In this document: in pieces, positions 1-13,202 of the stretch | Numbering within the stretch: position 1 is the stretch's first letter | Layout of the letters: each line of letters starts with the position of its first letter | Assembly: GCA_038087015.1 (NCBI GenBank) | Contig: JASBNA010000001.1 | Coordinates: 1,426,001-1,490,000 of the forward strand | DNA: 64,000 bases | Direction: 5' to 3' | Source: Cerrena zonata | Lineage: Eukaryota; Basidiomycota; Agaricomycetes; Polyporales; Cerrenaceae | The notes under the pieces: generated by a model | The model's input: the letters and a program-made list of their open reading frames with translations, nothing else | The model's database searches: none | Told to the model about the DNA's origin: nothing | Position numbers and translations under genes: made by a program

Positions 1-2606
1 GATCACGCTACAGCGGATGGTCAGCAGTGCACAAGCAGAGACATATTATGACTTACGTAAAGGAATGACGAGATGAAGTAGATACCGAACGTCGACACCA
101 TAGCGGCGATTAGAGTTCCAACGTCACTACTCAAGAATACCTTGATCTTGTCGCTAGCCGTCTTTGCATCAGCCAATTTCTCGGGAATTTTCTATGATCA
201 CAGAAGTCAGATTACAGTGAGCGTGATGGTCAACATCACATACCGTGAACGCTTGAACAGTTAGCGCGAACGAACAGATCAACAAGTACAAGGCCAGTAG
301 TGCATATACCCAAAGAGTGAGCGCGTATGCCCCTCGTTCTCCCTTAGGTCGATTACCTAAAGCGAGAATGAATTGCAGAGCGAGGAACGCGAGGTATATC
401 CATTTAAACGCGAGATTAACCCAGTGAGTCTGTTCAGACAGATGAGAACTACGCATATATGGATTATAATATGAATACTTACGACAGCCGTTGTACCGAA
501 GAGGATGAGCCCTTGACTTGGGAGAAGATCGATGACGATACTGAAAGTCAACCAGATGTTTGCCAATGCGAACCAAGAGAAAACCAGTGAAACAGCGTTG
601 TACTGTGAAAGAAGGTATCTGTCAGCTTTGTCCACGATTTGGAATAATAGCAAACTCACTAAAGCCTGGATGTGGAAGAAGAACATACGGATAATACCGT
701 GACCAGACTTGTATAGCTTGAAGAAATTGACGAGAGCATACTGGAAAGACTATGTGAATATCCTGAGACGCTTCATGCAAACAGTTACTTACAACTGAGG
801 CAGCGAATGATCCATTCAACCAACGACGACGTTGACCAATAAGTTCAGCGGCTTGCTCAGGGACATCAGTTTCAGCCTTACTGGGCTTGACATATGTCAG
901 AGTCCATTGAGCGCCGGCCTTCGCAACCAACTCGAAACACAGGATACGATCTTCGGCCAAGAACATGTTCTTTGTGAAGATATTCATGCCGTAAATACCT
1001 TTCGGCCCCAGACGATCCGCCAGGGAGTGATCACCATGGAAATATTGCTCCAACGGGCGGCCAAGAATAGCACGATACCTGTAAGCGGAGAAAGCACCGG
1101 GCAAAACAGACACGTATCCAAAGCTACTTTCCAAAGGTTTATCTGGGATTGAAGTTAGAGACATTGCTAATCAGAATGAGACTGGTAGTGCTCACCCAAG
1201 ATGTTCGACATCTTGTACTCGAAATTTTGTGCAGCAACCAATGGGTTCAGGAGTTTCTTCCCACCCTTGATCATGGCGTGAATTTCACCACAGCATCCAC
1301 CCAGATCCTTATCGTTGTAGAAAGCCTCCCAGAGGTAGTAAATCGACTTGCGCCCGGGTTTGGTACCAGCATCAATCAAGACACAAATTTCGGGCTCAAG
1401 CATCTTGCCAATAGCGTTGAAGAGCCATCGATGAGAGTTAATTTTCTTCTGGTTCTTAGCCTTGATGACTAGAATGATCTGACAAGGGACCAAATTGTTG
1501 GGATCCTCGGCTTGTGGGAGAACCAAGGCAGGGGTAGCATCCACCGAAAGTTGAGTAGTATACTGGATACCAGTCGTCAGTCAATGTCCTGCTGACAGGA
1601 CAGTAATGATGTCCCTACCTCAAAAATATGTGCAACAGTGTCTTTCCCATCAACTTGCTTCTTCATGACACCATCTTGATAAACGCCAACAGTTGCGAGG
1701 ATATCCAAGACAGTCTTGTCCATAGCGTCAAGACCGTCAATAATGAGCGCGACAGTAATCTTCTGCCACCCGGGCACGCCCTCCTCGGCGGAACGACGCC
1801 AGTATTTCGACTGCTTGGTTTTGCAAATGTCACGGATGTTTAACATGACACCGTGCAGTGTACGTGCGTAGAGCGTCTTATCCTCATTGTATGATGTGAC
1901 AGCGATGAGTAACTCTGTTTGGCGGTTATACATCTTCGTCCGCAATGAGTATCCAGTTGCTTCTGAAAAGTCATCAGGATCCACGGTGGCAGCAGTATAC
2001 CGCATATGCCTGTATGCGATTCATTAGGTTAAATAATTTAGGCGCATTGTTGCTAAAAATAGCACTTACGAGAACTCGGTCGAGTTGGTGTTTTTCCATT
2101 TGTCTTCAGTAGCAGAGTAGACTGGCGATGGCACAGCGTACTCAGTGATGAAGTTACCCTGGGTGAGCTTGACTTTACGCGTCACACCCCGCTTGATGGT
2201 CTGACGGCGCCTCCATGCAGAGTCAACACCTGTTGAGGCGGTAGAGACTGATGATAGCGGGCGACTGTAAGGGTCACCATATGCGTTGGGGTCAATAGGG
2301 CTAAAGAAGTGTCTGGTTTTTAGAATTTCTTCAATAAGCTGTGAGTCACCGAACTTACGCAGGAGGATAAAGTCCGCCACCAGTCAGAGGTATTTTCTCG
2401 CTCTCGTCTTCATCATAGGTGCCACCGTGACCTCCAAACTCGTGAGGAAGTGAAACTTGGCTTTCGTAAGGTGTTGGGATGGAGGGCTCTGAAAACTGTA
2501 AGGCCCTTGGGCGGTCGGCGAATGGATCTTGATAGCCTTCACCAGCGGTGGAGACCGAGGCCTGCGATGAGAGAGATGGCAAGGGTGGACGCCTGTCCTC
2601 AGCCAT
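1..2606 (-). CDS. chitin synthase (division 1, class I-III type), 3' end outside window
   Basis: Plasma-membrane family 2 glycosyltransferase that polymerises UDP-GlcNAc into chitin. I start it at the ATG at 2604-2606, which opens a hydrophilic, Pro/Ser-rich cytoplasmic N-terminus. Introns lie near 2363-2318, 2070-2008, 1620-1560 and further down. The third exon carries the start of the chitin synthase 1 domain ([16 protein letters not shown]). Later exons carry [10 protein letters not shown], the acidic EDRIL stretch and the QRRRWLNG product-binding motif near 800-835. Hydrophobic segments near 620-340 match the membrane-spanning C-terminal half. The reading continues past base 1, so the last transmembrane segments are missing only because the window ends. 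The chitin synthase assignment is firm; the exact class is not. Confidence 0.93.
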
Positions 2607-3748
2607 GGTTGTCAGTAAAGAAAAGAGAGAAGTGGCCTGAGGGTGTTCTTAAACGTGAAGCGTCGTCGTGGCCGTAAGGAAAGGTCGGAGAAGTAGCGTA
2701 TAGTTGGCGTCTCACGGATGGTGTTAGCGACAGTATTTATATGGCGTCTAATGTAGGCCACAACACAAGAGGCGGTGCCTCACTGCTTTGTTCTGCCACA
2801 TTAATGTCCTTCCTATTGATGAGTTCAATTTCGCTCATATTCTTCAGGCCACTCCAGCATCTTGAGACACCTCTCGAATATTGCGTTCATTGCAAAAGGC
2901 CATGCAGTATCATATCCCAAATCGTCGCGTACATATCCCCCCTCCGTATCGCTAAACATGCGTTTCTGTCCATCTGATAGATGACATTCAACCTGTGCCT
3001 ACAATCATCGCAATCGTGTCCCTCACGGCAGATGACGGACTGAAGAGTATTCGATTCTGAGCACTAAAAAATGCTTGCTACGGATTTCGACGGGTCGCGA
3101 CGTTGAGATAAGTTCGTCTGCGACACTACGCATAGCGACTCACTCGCATATACACCGGGATAGCCGGCATTCAGCAACAAGCACTGATTCTAAATACAAC
3201 CTCCGTCCGCAGCGTCTTTCCTGTGAGCGAAAACAGATCGCTATTGCTGTAATGCCGGCGCAGTCACCAGGTAGTTATACAACCTTATAGACGGCTGATG
3301 TCAAGTCCGAAATGGAGCATAGCTAGAGTGACTAGAACATGGCTCTGTACTGAAGGCAGTAATACAAGCTCAGCTTGTAAACAATGTACAATATCGATGG
3401 TTGAATTTGAAATTGGACAATGTCGATCGAGTTGTTTGTGGATGTCTCATCTTGGGTATCTTTGTGACACACCAGAGACAGGCAATTGTTCAGTCTCACA
3501 AAGCATAACGAATCTTTCAGAATAGCCCCAATAACCTGTACAACGGTAACAAAATAGGCGTCTAGCCTTGATTTGTATAAGATGGTGATGTTACAACGGA
3601 CATGAGAGTCGTGAAGCGATGACTGCTAAACAAAACAAAGCGAGAACGAACGATGCAGAGACGACATAACGGATCGTGAGGCGACGAAGATGACAAGAAA
3701 TAAGGATAGGCAGCAAGCTGCAGCGAGACATTGAAATTTGCCGGACTT
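2607..3748. other. intergenic, no gene seen
   Basis: Upstream region of the chitin synthase and downstream of the Spo12-type gene. Only short unsupported reading frames occur on either strand. I see no RNA gene or repeat. Confidence 0.6.
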
Positions 3749-4243
3749 CTAGAACGGATTTTCATCGTCGTTCATCTTCTCGTCTTTGGGTGATTCTTCA
3801 TCCGACTCCGACGAAGTGTCTTTCTTCGCAAAAAGCGAAGGCATCGGTTTGGCACCCCTAGATCAAGAATGAAGTTGAAATGAATGGGAATGTGCGGTGA
3901 AGCGTATGTTAACTCACTTGTTGAAGTGCTTCTTCTTCGCAGCGCCAATCTTCTGCGAGCATGGGGTCAACATGTTGTCGGTGGGCGACACATATGTAGG
4001 ATTACTGCCGTAAAAGGCCGGATATGAGATACGGTTTATGAGAAACCTGTGGCTGGGATGAGACACTCACTTCTTAGCCATCCTCTTTGCCAACAGGGCT
4101 TTCGCACCCATTCCAGGTGCGAGTTGGCCATTAGTGGCATTGCCGAGGGGAGCTTGTGGTACAACAACATGAGCGGCCTGCTTAGGATTGTGCAATGGTT
4201 GGATAGGTGCAGGGGAGTCGTTGGGTGTGGTGGTGGTAGACAT
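3749..4243 (-). CDS. Spo12-family cell-cycle protein
   Basis: Three exons, 4243-4071, 4004-3918 and 3857-3749, splice in phase with GT-AG borders and give a 122-residue protein. The N-terminus is Ser/Thr/Pro-rich. The middle has a conserved block reading YVSPTDNMLTPCSQKI followed by a basic GAAKKKHF. The C-terminus is Ser/Glu/Asp-rich (SSESDEESPKDEK) and ends NPF. The SPTDxMLxPCSQK signature is that of the short fungal Spo12 family, which promotes mitotic exit and meiotic division downstream of Cdc14 signalling. The TP and SP sites within the block suit phosphorylation control. Family membership rests on this one motif. Confidence 0.75.
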
Positions 4244-4884
4244 TGTGATGGTTAATCGAACAGATGAAGAAGTCGTTGAAGTTTTCGCGTGAAGAGTTGT
4301 CTGGAACTGGGTGTACGTGCAGGTAAGAGACAAGATATTAGGCGACCAAGTTGAAAGTTGAACAAGATTATGTACGATTGACGGCGTGAGTGAGACCCTT
4401 TCGCAGAATGGACCCGGAATGTCCTTTCGGAGACCTGGCGTGTTCAAAAATGAACTTGCACGTGTGCGCGTTGGCAGCGTTGCTACCACAGCACGTGGTC
4501 GCGATTCATCTATTTTCGTCGAGCGCGTTTTCATTTCTTGTTTCTTGACCACCATATACCAGCTTGCTTATATGACAGACTACTTACATGGTAACACAAA
4601 ACTTCACTTTGGAGGAACTTGTGCTTTAACATTAATGTTTCAACGTCAGAACATTTTGACGCTTCAATCTAATATTGAAGCGAGTTGCTCCATACCAAGA
4701 ATGATACCCCTTTACGACTTGGTATTGAATGTCACCAGCCTACTAGCAAGCCCGCTCGACTCTCGCTCTAGATGAACCGTGAAATGGTGCCAATATAATG
4801 ATGCATAACGCACTAAAGATATGTGTGTATGCTGGCTGACATTCTTGCCGACGTGTGAAGTCAAGAGATGAATGGTTGCACCTC

Positions 4885-5390
4885 TCAAACCCCGGCCAAG
4901 CTTTGTTGTGGGCGAAAACACATGGAATCCACTGAGTCTTCGAATCCCAATGTGTCTTCGTTTGCCTGTTTTATCGTCAGTCCACTCCATCGGCCGTCGA
5001 CCCCAATTTCGTTTATAGCTACGTTTGGTACGAAGTTTGGATCCTCGCATTCTAGATTTCCAAGTACTCTATGCAAATTGTCGAGACTCTGGAATATGTT
5101 CCGCTCTCCGAACAACGTCCCGAATGCACCGCACAAAAACGAACCCTTTAACTCTACGGCCGGTTATTTACGCTCGGTCTTCAAGAATAGCTGACGCTTT
5201 CTCACTGGCCCACTCCGCTGTCGTTCTGAACAGGAAGCTGATTGTGGCACTTCCAGCCAACATGCCGCTTCCGGCCCTTTTTGTATCTTACGGGCTCGTC
5301 AATCGCGTGCAAGAGTTCATAGTGCGGGTTTTCAATCAAGTGAGTGCACTTATCAAGGATTGCTGGCTTCTTCTGTACCTGAATGTTAGG
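4885..5390 (-). pseudogene. possible decayed multi-exon gene fragment, unrecognised
   Basis: Read on the minus strand, 5365-5285 gives a natural-looking peptide (ILDKCTHLIENPHYELLHAI) that ends at a GTAAGA donor. It can be followed by a short exon after CACAATCAG and then another after CCGGCCGTAG. Further on, 5136-4888 is open and protein-like (IFQSLDNLHRVLGNL, then GRWSGLTIKQANED). The reading frames of the last parts do not join cleanly, and no start is evident. I do not recognise the family. It may be a relic or chance. Confidence 0.25.
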
Positions 5391-8300
5391 TGATTCTCAC
5401 CCCAGATTTGACCGTTGCTGAATTCCGCCATACCTCTAGCTTCTTATGATGCTTCTACTTCATCGGTTCGCGGAAGTATTTAAAATAGAGAGATAAGGCC
5501 TTTATTCAATCCCGATTGGAACCAATAGAGGGGTATGTGGTCCAAAGTTTATACCTTGTCGCCTTATCAAGAACGTCTGACTGGTTCTGAGCTGCGTATC
5601 ACTCGCCTCTTTGTTATTCTGTAGCATGCTGGGAACATCCTCAGAGGATAATCGTTCGTCCACATCTTCTCAAATCAAACCGTTCAAGTGCTGTCATCCT
5701 CCGGGACCGGACAATCCGTACGAATCAGCCTCAGTCTGAGGCCATAATGCAAACTGAATGAGATACGAGATCTATAAGATTTATTATTTCCCCGCAATTC
5801 CGTGAATATTCCTCCCGACGATGCACATGGCCCTACGATCGTATGTTTGAAACAGCATCAAGCCATCCTTTCGTCCTGGCAACGATTCAATCGCGTAAGT
5901 GAGCGTTTGCTGCTATTTCTCACTTCATAATGCACCTTGCGGGGCCCTCTGTCTAAAAGTGCTCCTTCGCTTACCGGCTAACTGTCCGTTAGTGAGTTAG
6001 TATGGGAATTCTCTGTCTTTTTTCTTACTAACATACAACATAGTGCATGTGCAGACATATCTTACTCACTCGATGTTGCGGAGGACCTCCTCAGGCGTCC
6101 TAATCGCACCATAATGTCACCACGTTGGTTCTACGTTGTTCCTGGCCCTCTACCTTCCAGCCTTGATAGTATCCGAGAGATTCGCCATATCTTTTCTCAT
6201 CACAAACGGATCCCCAAGCTGAACCTGAACGCCACAACGGGACGCTCGTACACTTAGGCTTGGTACAGGGCAATTGCACGTTGACACAGCCTAATCCATG
6301 CCCAACATACACACATATAATCAACCAGCTCACACGAAGAACGCCTATTCTTACAAGCTTGAAAGCACCAAGACCTGAGGAGTCCGATTATATCGAACCA
6401 CAACCCGACTAAGAAACGCACATCCATCAGTAGATTCAATAGTCTCCTATCACTCGGAAACAGAGCCTCTCAACCCTATTCAAATAAATCAAACACATCA
6501 AGACCCAAGCAGCGTCCAACAATCTCATGTTATAAGCACTCAAGCAGAAGACCCTGACCTTCCCTCACGGACTACCGGTCTCTCGCGCTCACTTCGGCCT
6601 TTATCTCGGGACATTGGTTGTTCGGTAACTTCCTGGGAATTCCGACAAATGCGCTGGACACAGTGCGGCCTGGTGGATGAGGCATACGAAATCTTGGTAT
6701 TCGGTAACAGTCTCGTTTGGTTCACTCAGGCAAGCAGACGGAAAATACGAATTCGCAGTGGATCCGGATTAGAGGCTTCTTCTTTCGAAGAGCAAACCTT
6801 GTTTTTCTCGTCTCGAAGTCGAATTATTAACTAAGTTTCGGTCGATCGTGCGATGGTTGTTTATAACTTCCCATCTACCCACTATCTGCCGATAGACCGA
6901 TTCCCTCCAAAACTCTCCGACAAGTTTGGTAGAAATAGTTTTGGTCCTATTTTCCGGGCATCAAGCTGAGTTTTCCCATTCGCAGATGTCCTTGACTTAA
7001 CGTTTGATGGTTCTAACATTCAACAAAATAGATAGATCGTTCCTATGAGTACAATTGGACGGTCTTATCTCCTAGGCATCCCCTCGGTCGGTGCAAGCTG
7101 ATTACATCACGGCATAATCCAAGTCATGTTTCTCTTAAAGCGCGTACATTGACGAACATTACCAATTCCTTAGGATCCCAATCGACCTATTGAGCTGAAA
7201 GGGGATACCAGGAGCGTACAATCGACTCTAACCAGGCCCCAAAACAGACTTATCGCTCGATGATGTTTCTAACGGCATAGTAACAACGACAAGCGTCACC
7301 GTTTCACATTCCTAGTGGTCCCAAGTCAATGTCGCATCTCTGTGCCGGGTTCTTATGGCTCCATTTCCATGTCTTCTTCATACCAACTCTATCAAAGATC
7401 AACTTCCTGGCTGGCCCTCTATTGCCTTTTGTCGCCTTCTCGACCATTCCTAGCACATCTCGATTTGCTTCTTACTCCGCTTGCCTCCATTTTACTCACG
7501 AATACAAACATTGGACGCCGTCGAACACATGCTAAGGACCTCCGTTCAACCAATAAGATCAAGTGATAAACCCATAAGTGTACTTGTGTTCTTGATTCAC
7601 TTTTCGTCGCTCCATGAAGGCACGGAACTAACAGTCAGCGGTCAAACAGTTGAACACAAAAATACCAAGGACAAATATAACCTTGTTGTTATGGCAGTCA
7701 AGTAGCCAATGGGTTGCTTCTTTGCCTGTGGGTGCCTGGATATTCGGATATACAGGTACTTTGTTTTGCTGTCTTTGGTAGATGAGCACACTTCTGGGAT
7801 CCTTGGATCTGATTTGTGGAGAAGCCGACGAATCATATAGCGTGTCAATGTCTGACCTAGGATGATCGGTCGTCTACACTCTTTAATAGAGTTATGAAGG
7901 GCGTCGAGGTAAGTGCACCCGAACCGAGTCATCTGGCATATTCAAAGTTGATGGTGTGAGACGGCGATCGTCTTTTGTTTGAAAAAATTACAAGTCCAAA
8001 TGCTACCTCCTTAGACTAGAAGATACAAAGTCAGCTAACCAATTACCTAGGTACACAAACACAACAGGTAAAGTCGTAAGATACCTTCCCAAGTCTGTTA
8101 CCAACAAACTACACTATCCAATAACCTCTCGATGGTTCCAGGATCACATCGCCTAGCAAAGTTATAATCTCCGAACCCCTCAGGAGGATTACCCAACCTT
8201 CCTGCGTCACACCGCAAGCCAAAATTACCACAAAACCAACTCAGAGTCCCACACATGGTCATTTCCTATCAAACCTTCGTCAAAGACATCTCGCGCGCGG

Positions 8301-9164
8301 GCGGATATCATGGACTCGAGAGACTGTCGAATCAAACCATGTTCGAGTCGATTCCTGCTGTCTGATCAAACCTTGTATCCGGTCCCGCTGCTTCTGAGTA
8401 AACAAGACTCTGCCGCCGGGCGCACGTACGGCGATATACAGTTCTATTCGGAGGGTGATAAAGAAATACTTCGTATATTGCATGGACGCCTGGATTTGTC
8501 CACCGTGCTCTACAGAACCAGAACCGATGCCCTCGAGCCTCAAGCGACGGTCCAGCCTGAGAACAGACAGCTGAGAAGTAAAAGATGTCATCCTGTGACT
8601 CGGAATAGGCCTGGTGCGCGGTGTATTGCGTGTGCGCATGATGGGGGCTGTGGGGGATACGAAGCTAGAGCGTTATCGCAGAGTGTAATGCGTAATGCAT
8701 AACGGGAGCGATGGAGATACCCGGTTTGCATGGTCGGATGTCATAGACAGTACTAGTCAGACAGAGGCCTGACTGGAACGTCAGGTCCCTTATTTTTGGC
8801 TGACAGTTGTTATTCGTGATGAGATGGAGTGGGTGCAACGCATAACCATTGTGCATAATGCACACTGTCGAAGTGGATACATTTATAGTAAAAAGTGGAA
8901 AACAAAATGATGAACATGACGGTGTAAAGCGGGCGAGTGGATCCTCATCCAAAACAAACATCATTACTCAACTAGCTCAAAACGCACGAGGGAAAAACAT
9001 ATCAAGAACCACCAGCTCCCTTGAAATAGTAAAAGCGGGAAAAGGAGATCACCAAACTCCACCCAAACAAGGGACCCTTCTGAATCTTAGCCCTCTCGGT
9101 TCATCTGGCCCACTTCATTTATCGTCAGGGCCCGAAGTCGCGGAAGCAATTTCTATTTCCAACC

Positions 9165-9194
9165 CCACCACCACCACCACCACCACCACCACCA
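9165..9194. repeat. (CCA)n microsatellite
   Basis: About ten consecutive CCA/ACC units in non-coding sequence. Confidence 0.9.
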
Positions 9195-10749
9195 GCTACT
9201 AGCTATAGCAATAGGAGAGTTGTTTTTGGAACGTTTTTATGGAAAAGGGAAAAGATGGTTCATCAGGTTGGGTTGGCATCGATCCCTGCTTGGACATATG
9301 ATTTGATCAGTTGTGTGGTCTATTAGTATATGGGGATACATGGGGATATGGGGATGATGGGTCATGTGTACGATGTAATAGCGTTTAAAAGATGTATGTA
9401 CGCAGGAGGGATGGGCCCGGTAGGCAACAAGCTAGCGATATCAAGAGTCAAGGAAACAAACACAAGCCCTGGCGGATACTGACTACAGAGAGTTAGCGTG
9501 CTTGTAAGTGACGACCGCAGGGTGATCATCATAGGGACTCATAGTAGGGATCTTCCACTGAAACAAGTGTCTGGACTCTTGGCAAGATGAAACCTAGAAA
9601 GGATCTGGGAGGAGCCGGAAGAATTATTATTATTCAAGAATGTTTTGAATCGATGACGACCGTTGCTCAACTTGGAGGCTCAGATATTCCGTTGTCGGAC
9701 GCCACACCGATTCGGAAGCTTGGAAGAAACCAATATGGTTCGAGGAGTTTGGGGTAACTGGGAAATAGCAGGTTTCAGATTGGTTCGTCGTCGATTTCGG
9801 CTTTATAGGTTTTTGGAACACTGACATGCCTGACATTACTACATGCAGTACTAGCAGTACTGGACCACTAACTTGAATAGGTGGGATAATACGGGTAGGC
9901 ACAAGAACCCTCCCGGGATTTTTCCAGTTAGGTATTTCCCCTCCGGAACCGGTTGTCTCTGGTCGGTGACAGTACCAAGGTAGCAATAGGTAGCAATACT
10001 CGCTTACAACCACTTTTCTTACACCCGAGTCTGTGACTGTGAGCATTTCGAATTCCCTCGTGCACCGATGACAGCTGGGGAGATCCCGGCGAGAACGCGA
10101 GAGTGAACCCCCGGTCTTCCTGTATAGGACTCGAGGAGTTTATTACACTGCAACCGGTTCAAATTCTTGAAGCTTGAAGCTTGTGGGCCCTGAGAAGGCA
10201 GAGAGAGTCGGAAACACTGCTGACGTTTGTCGCGTGCTGCGCAAGGTCGCGGATCGAACATTTTGAGCAAAACTTTTTTTTTGTGCTTAACTCAGACTGG
10301 AGCCTGAGGCTTTTTTTAGGGTTCTCGGGTTCTCGGAAGATCGTCTGCTTTGCGTTTTTAGTTTGCTGGTTCAGGATTAGTAACATGTACAGCTCCGGTG
10401 GCTCAATTCAATTGTTAGTTCAAGATGCGTTCAACTTGGAGACGCAATTGAGGAGGAACGGGGGAATCGGGTTAACTAGGAAAGAAGAAGCAATATAACT
10501 ATAACCTATGTATCCAGAACCTATATATCTATACCGAACCAGGGGCCGTACGGACGGGGGGACAGTTTCAGTCGACCTGGGCAAAGGTGCTTATAAGACA
10601 GGCCGAGATAGCCTTCAAACTTCCATCTACATAAAAGATTGATCATGACATTGAAGGCGATGGCGATATGAACTTCTTTGGATGTCATTTACAGAACCTT
10701 AATATCGATGACATCGAACACATAAACGAATAGAGCAAGAGATAGCGTT

Positions 10750-12314
10750 TATAGCACCGTATATATCAGATTGTATGATATAATAACACTGGGTAGTGGC
10801 ATGTTTTCGCACACTGGTTTGGGGGGGAATTGAAATAGAATAGAATTCGAAGGTTTGGGTTGCTGTACTTGGAAGAGATTAGAAGCCCGATGAGTGAGGG
10901 TGTTGAGTAATGGTGAAACGGTGGAACGTTCGTTTCGTTCGGGTAATGGATAACATAACACGTTAGCCAAGATCGAGTAACGAAAAGAGAGTTTAATGAC
11001 CGAGAGACAGAGTTTCGGAAGGGGAATGTGAGACCGAAGGAAGGATGAGATAACGAAAATGAAAACGGAAGAGAGATATACAAAACGCTAGAAGGATGGA
11101 GTTGACGGCATTTGCCTATTCGCTCGACGCTAAGTGACCGACGCGAGGACGAAGAGGCGAAACTTGGCAACGATGGAGCCGCGGGAGTAATAAGGAATAA
11201 GCACGGGCGCGTTGGTACGTAGTCGTCGCAGGGAAGTGGCCCTGAAAAAAATATCATGACCGAAAAGCTGTTATTACGAGCGGCTTCTGAGAGAGTGGAG
11301 TGTGATGAGCATGATTATCTGGAGATTTAGGACAGGTATTGAACGTTTGAGGAGGAGGGTGTTGCCATGATGATCGCAGCAGAGACGATGGGTTGGGGAA
11401 TTTAGTGTGTATGTGGGCTTGTGGTTGATCAAGAGGAGAAAATTGGGAGCCCTGGCGAGGGTCGGACATAGGAATAGCCAAAGAGAGAGAGGAACACGAC
11501 GGTAGAGGATATTAGATGTGAGAAACAAGCTGAAGAGAGAGAATGTTGACGGATCATGGTGACAGTGAAAGGCTAGATCGGAAGCTGAAGAAGGAGAGGA
11601 GGAAGAGAAAGGACACGAAATGAGAGTCATCATTACATTTCAGGGGAATTAGTTTACGGATTTTACGAGTTAATGGAGGGAGGAGGATCAGCAGACCAGA
11701 GATGGGCGGTGTAGGTTGAAGAGGAGACGTAAAGAGGGAGGAGAGAGCAGAGGACATGTGGTGCAGCGAGGAGGGTGGATGGAAGATGGATAGGAGACAG
11801 GAACGGTTGCTGGAGGAGGAAGAGAGCTGGAAGAATCTGTGGGTGGAAATAGGCAGTGTGTGTCCAGAGGATGGGAGCCAATGGACGTTGTGCGCATTGG
11901 GCCGGATCTGGGGCAAAAGTGTATGCGGGACAGGCGGCGAGAAAGAGCCTGAGGGCCGGCCGCGTGGACGGATCGGGGGAGGCGATCTGGGGATAGTCGC
12001 TGGCAGTGGTAGTGTTCATCCTGCTCTCGCTCTGGCACTTAAAAGCATAATTCCTTGCCTACCATTCTCCCCTCCTCCTCCCCACCGCCTCTCGCTGCGA
12101 GCTCAGCCCCAACCTCTGCCCGTCCTCGTCGACCCCCGCTGCCCCGGCCACCCTCCTCGCCGCCCCGATCCCTCTCCTCCCGTCGGCGGTCAATCGGTCG
12201 CCACTACCATCTGGGGTGCTCGGCCCACTTTCACCCTCTTCTTATAAGGTCTAACCCACCTCCGAGTCCTAGCCCTATAATTCACCTTAGCTCCCTCCTT
12301 CCTAATCACCCATC
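10750..12314. promoter_or_regulatory. Rheb upstream region with purine/pyrimidine switch
   Basis: Left of about 12,040 the + strand is dominated by G and A. Right of it, up to the Rheb ATG at 12315, it is dominated by C and T. Pyrimidine-rich coding-strand tracts just upstream of the start are typical of highly expressed fungal genes. The mirror-image composition suggests a promoter that can fire both ways, but no leftward gene is recognisable. This is inference from composition. Confidence 0.4.
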
Positions 12315-13202
12315 ATGCCCGGCGACGTCCTCAAGAAACGCAAGATCGCTGTCCTTGGTTCCCGTTCCGTAGGTACGCCCCTCTGCGCGTCTACGTCATC
12401 CGTGCCCCCCTAACTCTCCCCACAACAGGCAAATCCTCGCTCGTGATCAAGTTCATCGAGGACAATTTTGTCGACTCGTACTACCCGACCATCGAGAACA
12501 CCTTCTCAAAGTCCATCAACTACAACGGCGTCGAGTATGAATGTGACATCATCGATACCGCGGGTCAGGTGAGCCCTTTCCCGTGCCCAGCCTGTCTTCC
12601 CGCCCTGAATCTTCCTCATTTTGTAGGACGAGTATACAATTCTCAACTCTAAACACGCGATAGGCATCCACGGCTTCGTCCTCGTCTATTCCGTCACATC
12701 GAGAAAGTCCTTCGAGATGATTCAAATCGTCTACGACAAGATTATCAACTACTGTGGCATCAATTCAATCCCCTGTGTCATTGTCGGCTCAAAGATCGAC
12801 TTGCAACCGAGGTGAGCTTCCTTTCCCCACCACCCAAGTCATGCCCATGCTTTGGCCCCTCGAGAATACCCCCTTTCTGTTCCGGTCCAAAGTGTTTGCA
12901 ACTTGAAGTACCCACACGATCTGTTTTCCTCATAGCCGATCCAGACAGGTGAACTCCAACGAAGGCAAAGAACTGGCCACCCAGGTTCATGCCGCCTGGG
13001 TAGAAACAAGTGCAAAGGCGAATACCAACGTCGGTCAGTATCATACCCCGCTCTTCTATTTTCCATTCTTACTCATCACTGATCTAAAACTATTTTCTTC
13101 TCTCCAATAGCCCAAGTTTTCGAACTATGTTTAGGAGAGATCGAGAAGCGCTCTCCAGGTAGCAAATCTGAACCCCCAGCATCCAAGTGTACCATCATGT
13201 GA
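12315..13202 (+). CDS. rheb: Rheb-family small GTPase
   Basis: Five exons (12315-12372, 12429-12568, 12627-12811, 12936-13033, 13111-13202) splice in phase to a Ras-superfamily protein of about 190 residues. The P-loop is GSRSVGKSS, with the Arg-Ser pair that marks Rheb where Ras has Gly-Gly. Switch I reads YYPTIENTF, switch II DTAGQDEY, the G5 box ETSAK, and the C-terminus is the CAAX box CTIM, so farnesylation is expected. The G4 box reads GSKIDL, with Ser where NKxD is usual. Rheb acts on endomembranes and activates TOR complex 1; its GAP is the TSC complex. About 1.9 kb of non-coding sequence follows. Confidence 0.95.

Larger units (their letters stand above)
4244..12314. other. about 8 kb gene-poor region
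   Basis: No convincing conserved coding exon between the Spo12 gene and Rheb, apart from a weak set of possible decayed exons at 4880-5390 (-). A CCA microsatellite lies near 9165-9194. From about 10.75 to 12.0 kb the + strand is strongly purine-rich, and from about 12.06 kb it is pyrimidine-rich up to the Rheb start. Long reading frames opposite the purine-rich tract are Ser/Pro/Leu-rich artefacts of composition. Confidence 0.5.

Noticed and set aside
8670..8875. Possible small inverted-repeat element (TAATGCATAAC-like words near both ends)
   Set aside because: The two ends match only in short, imperfect words, and no clear target duplication is visible.
10766..12038. Several overlapping open frames of 100-160 codons on the minus strand
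   Set aside because: They are Ser/Pro/Leu/Phe-rich in every frame, as expected opposite a purine-rich tract. No conserved motif is present.
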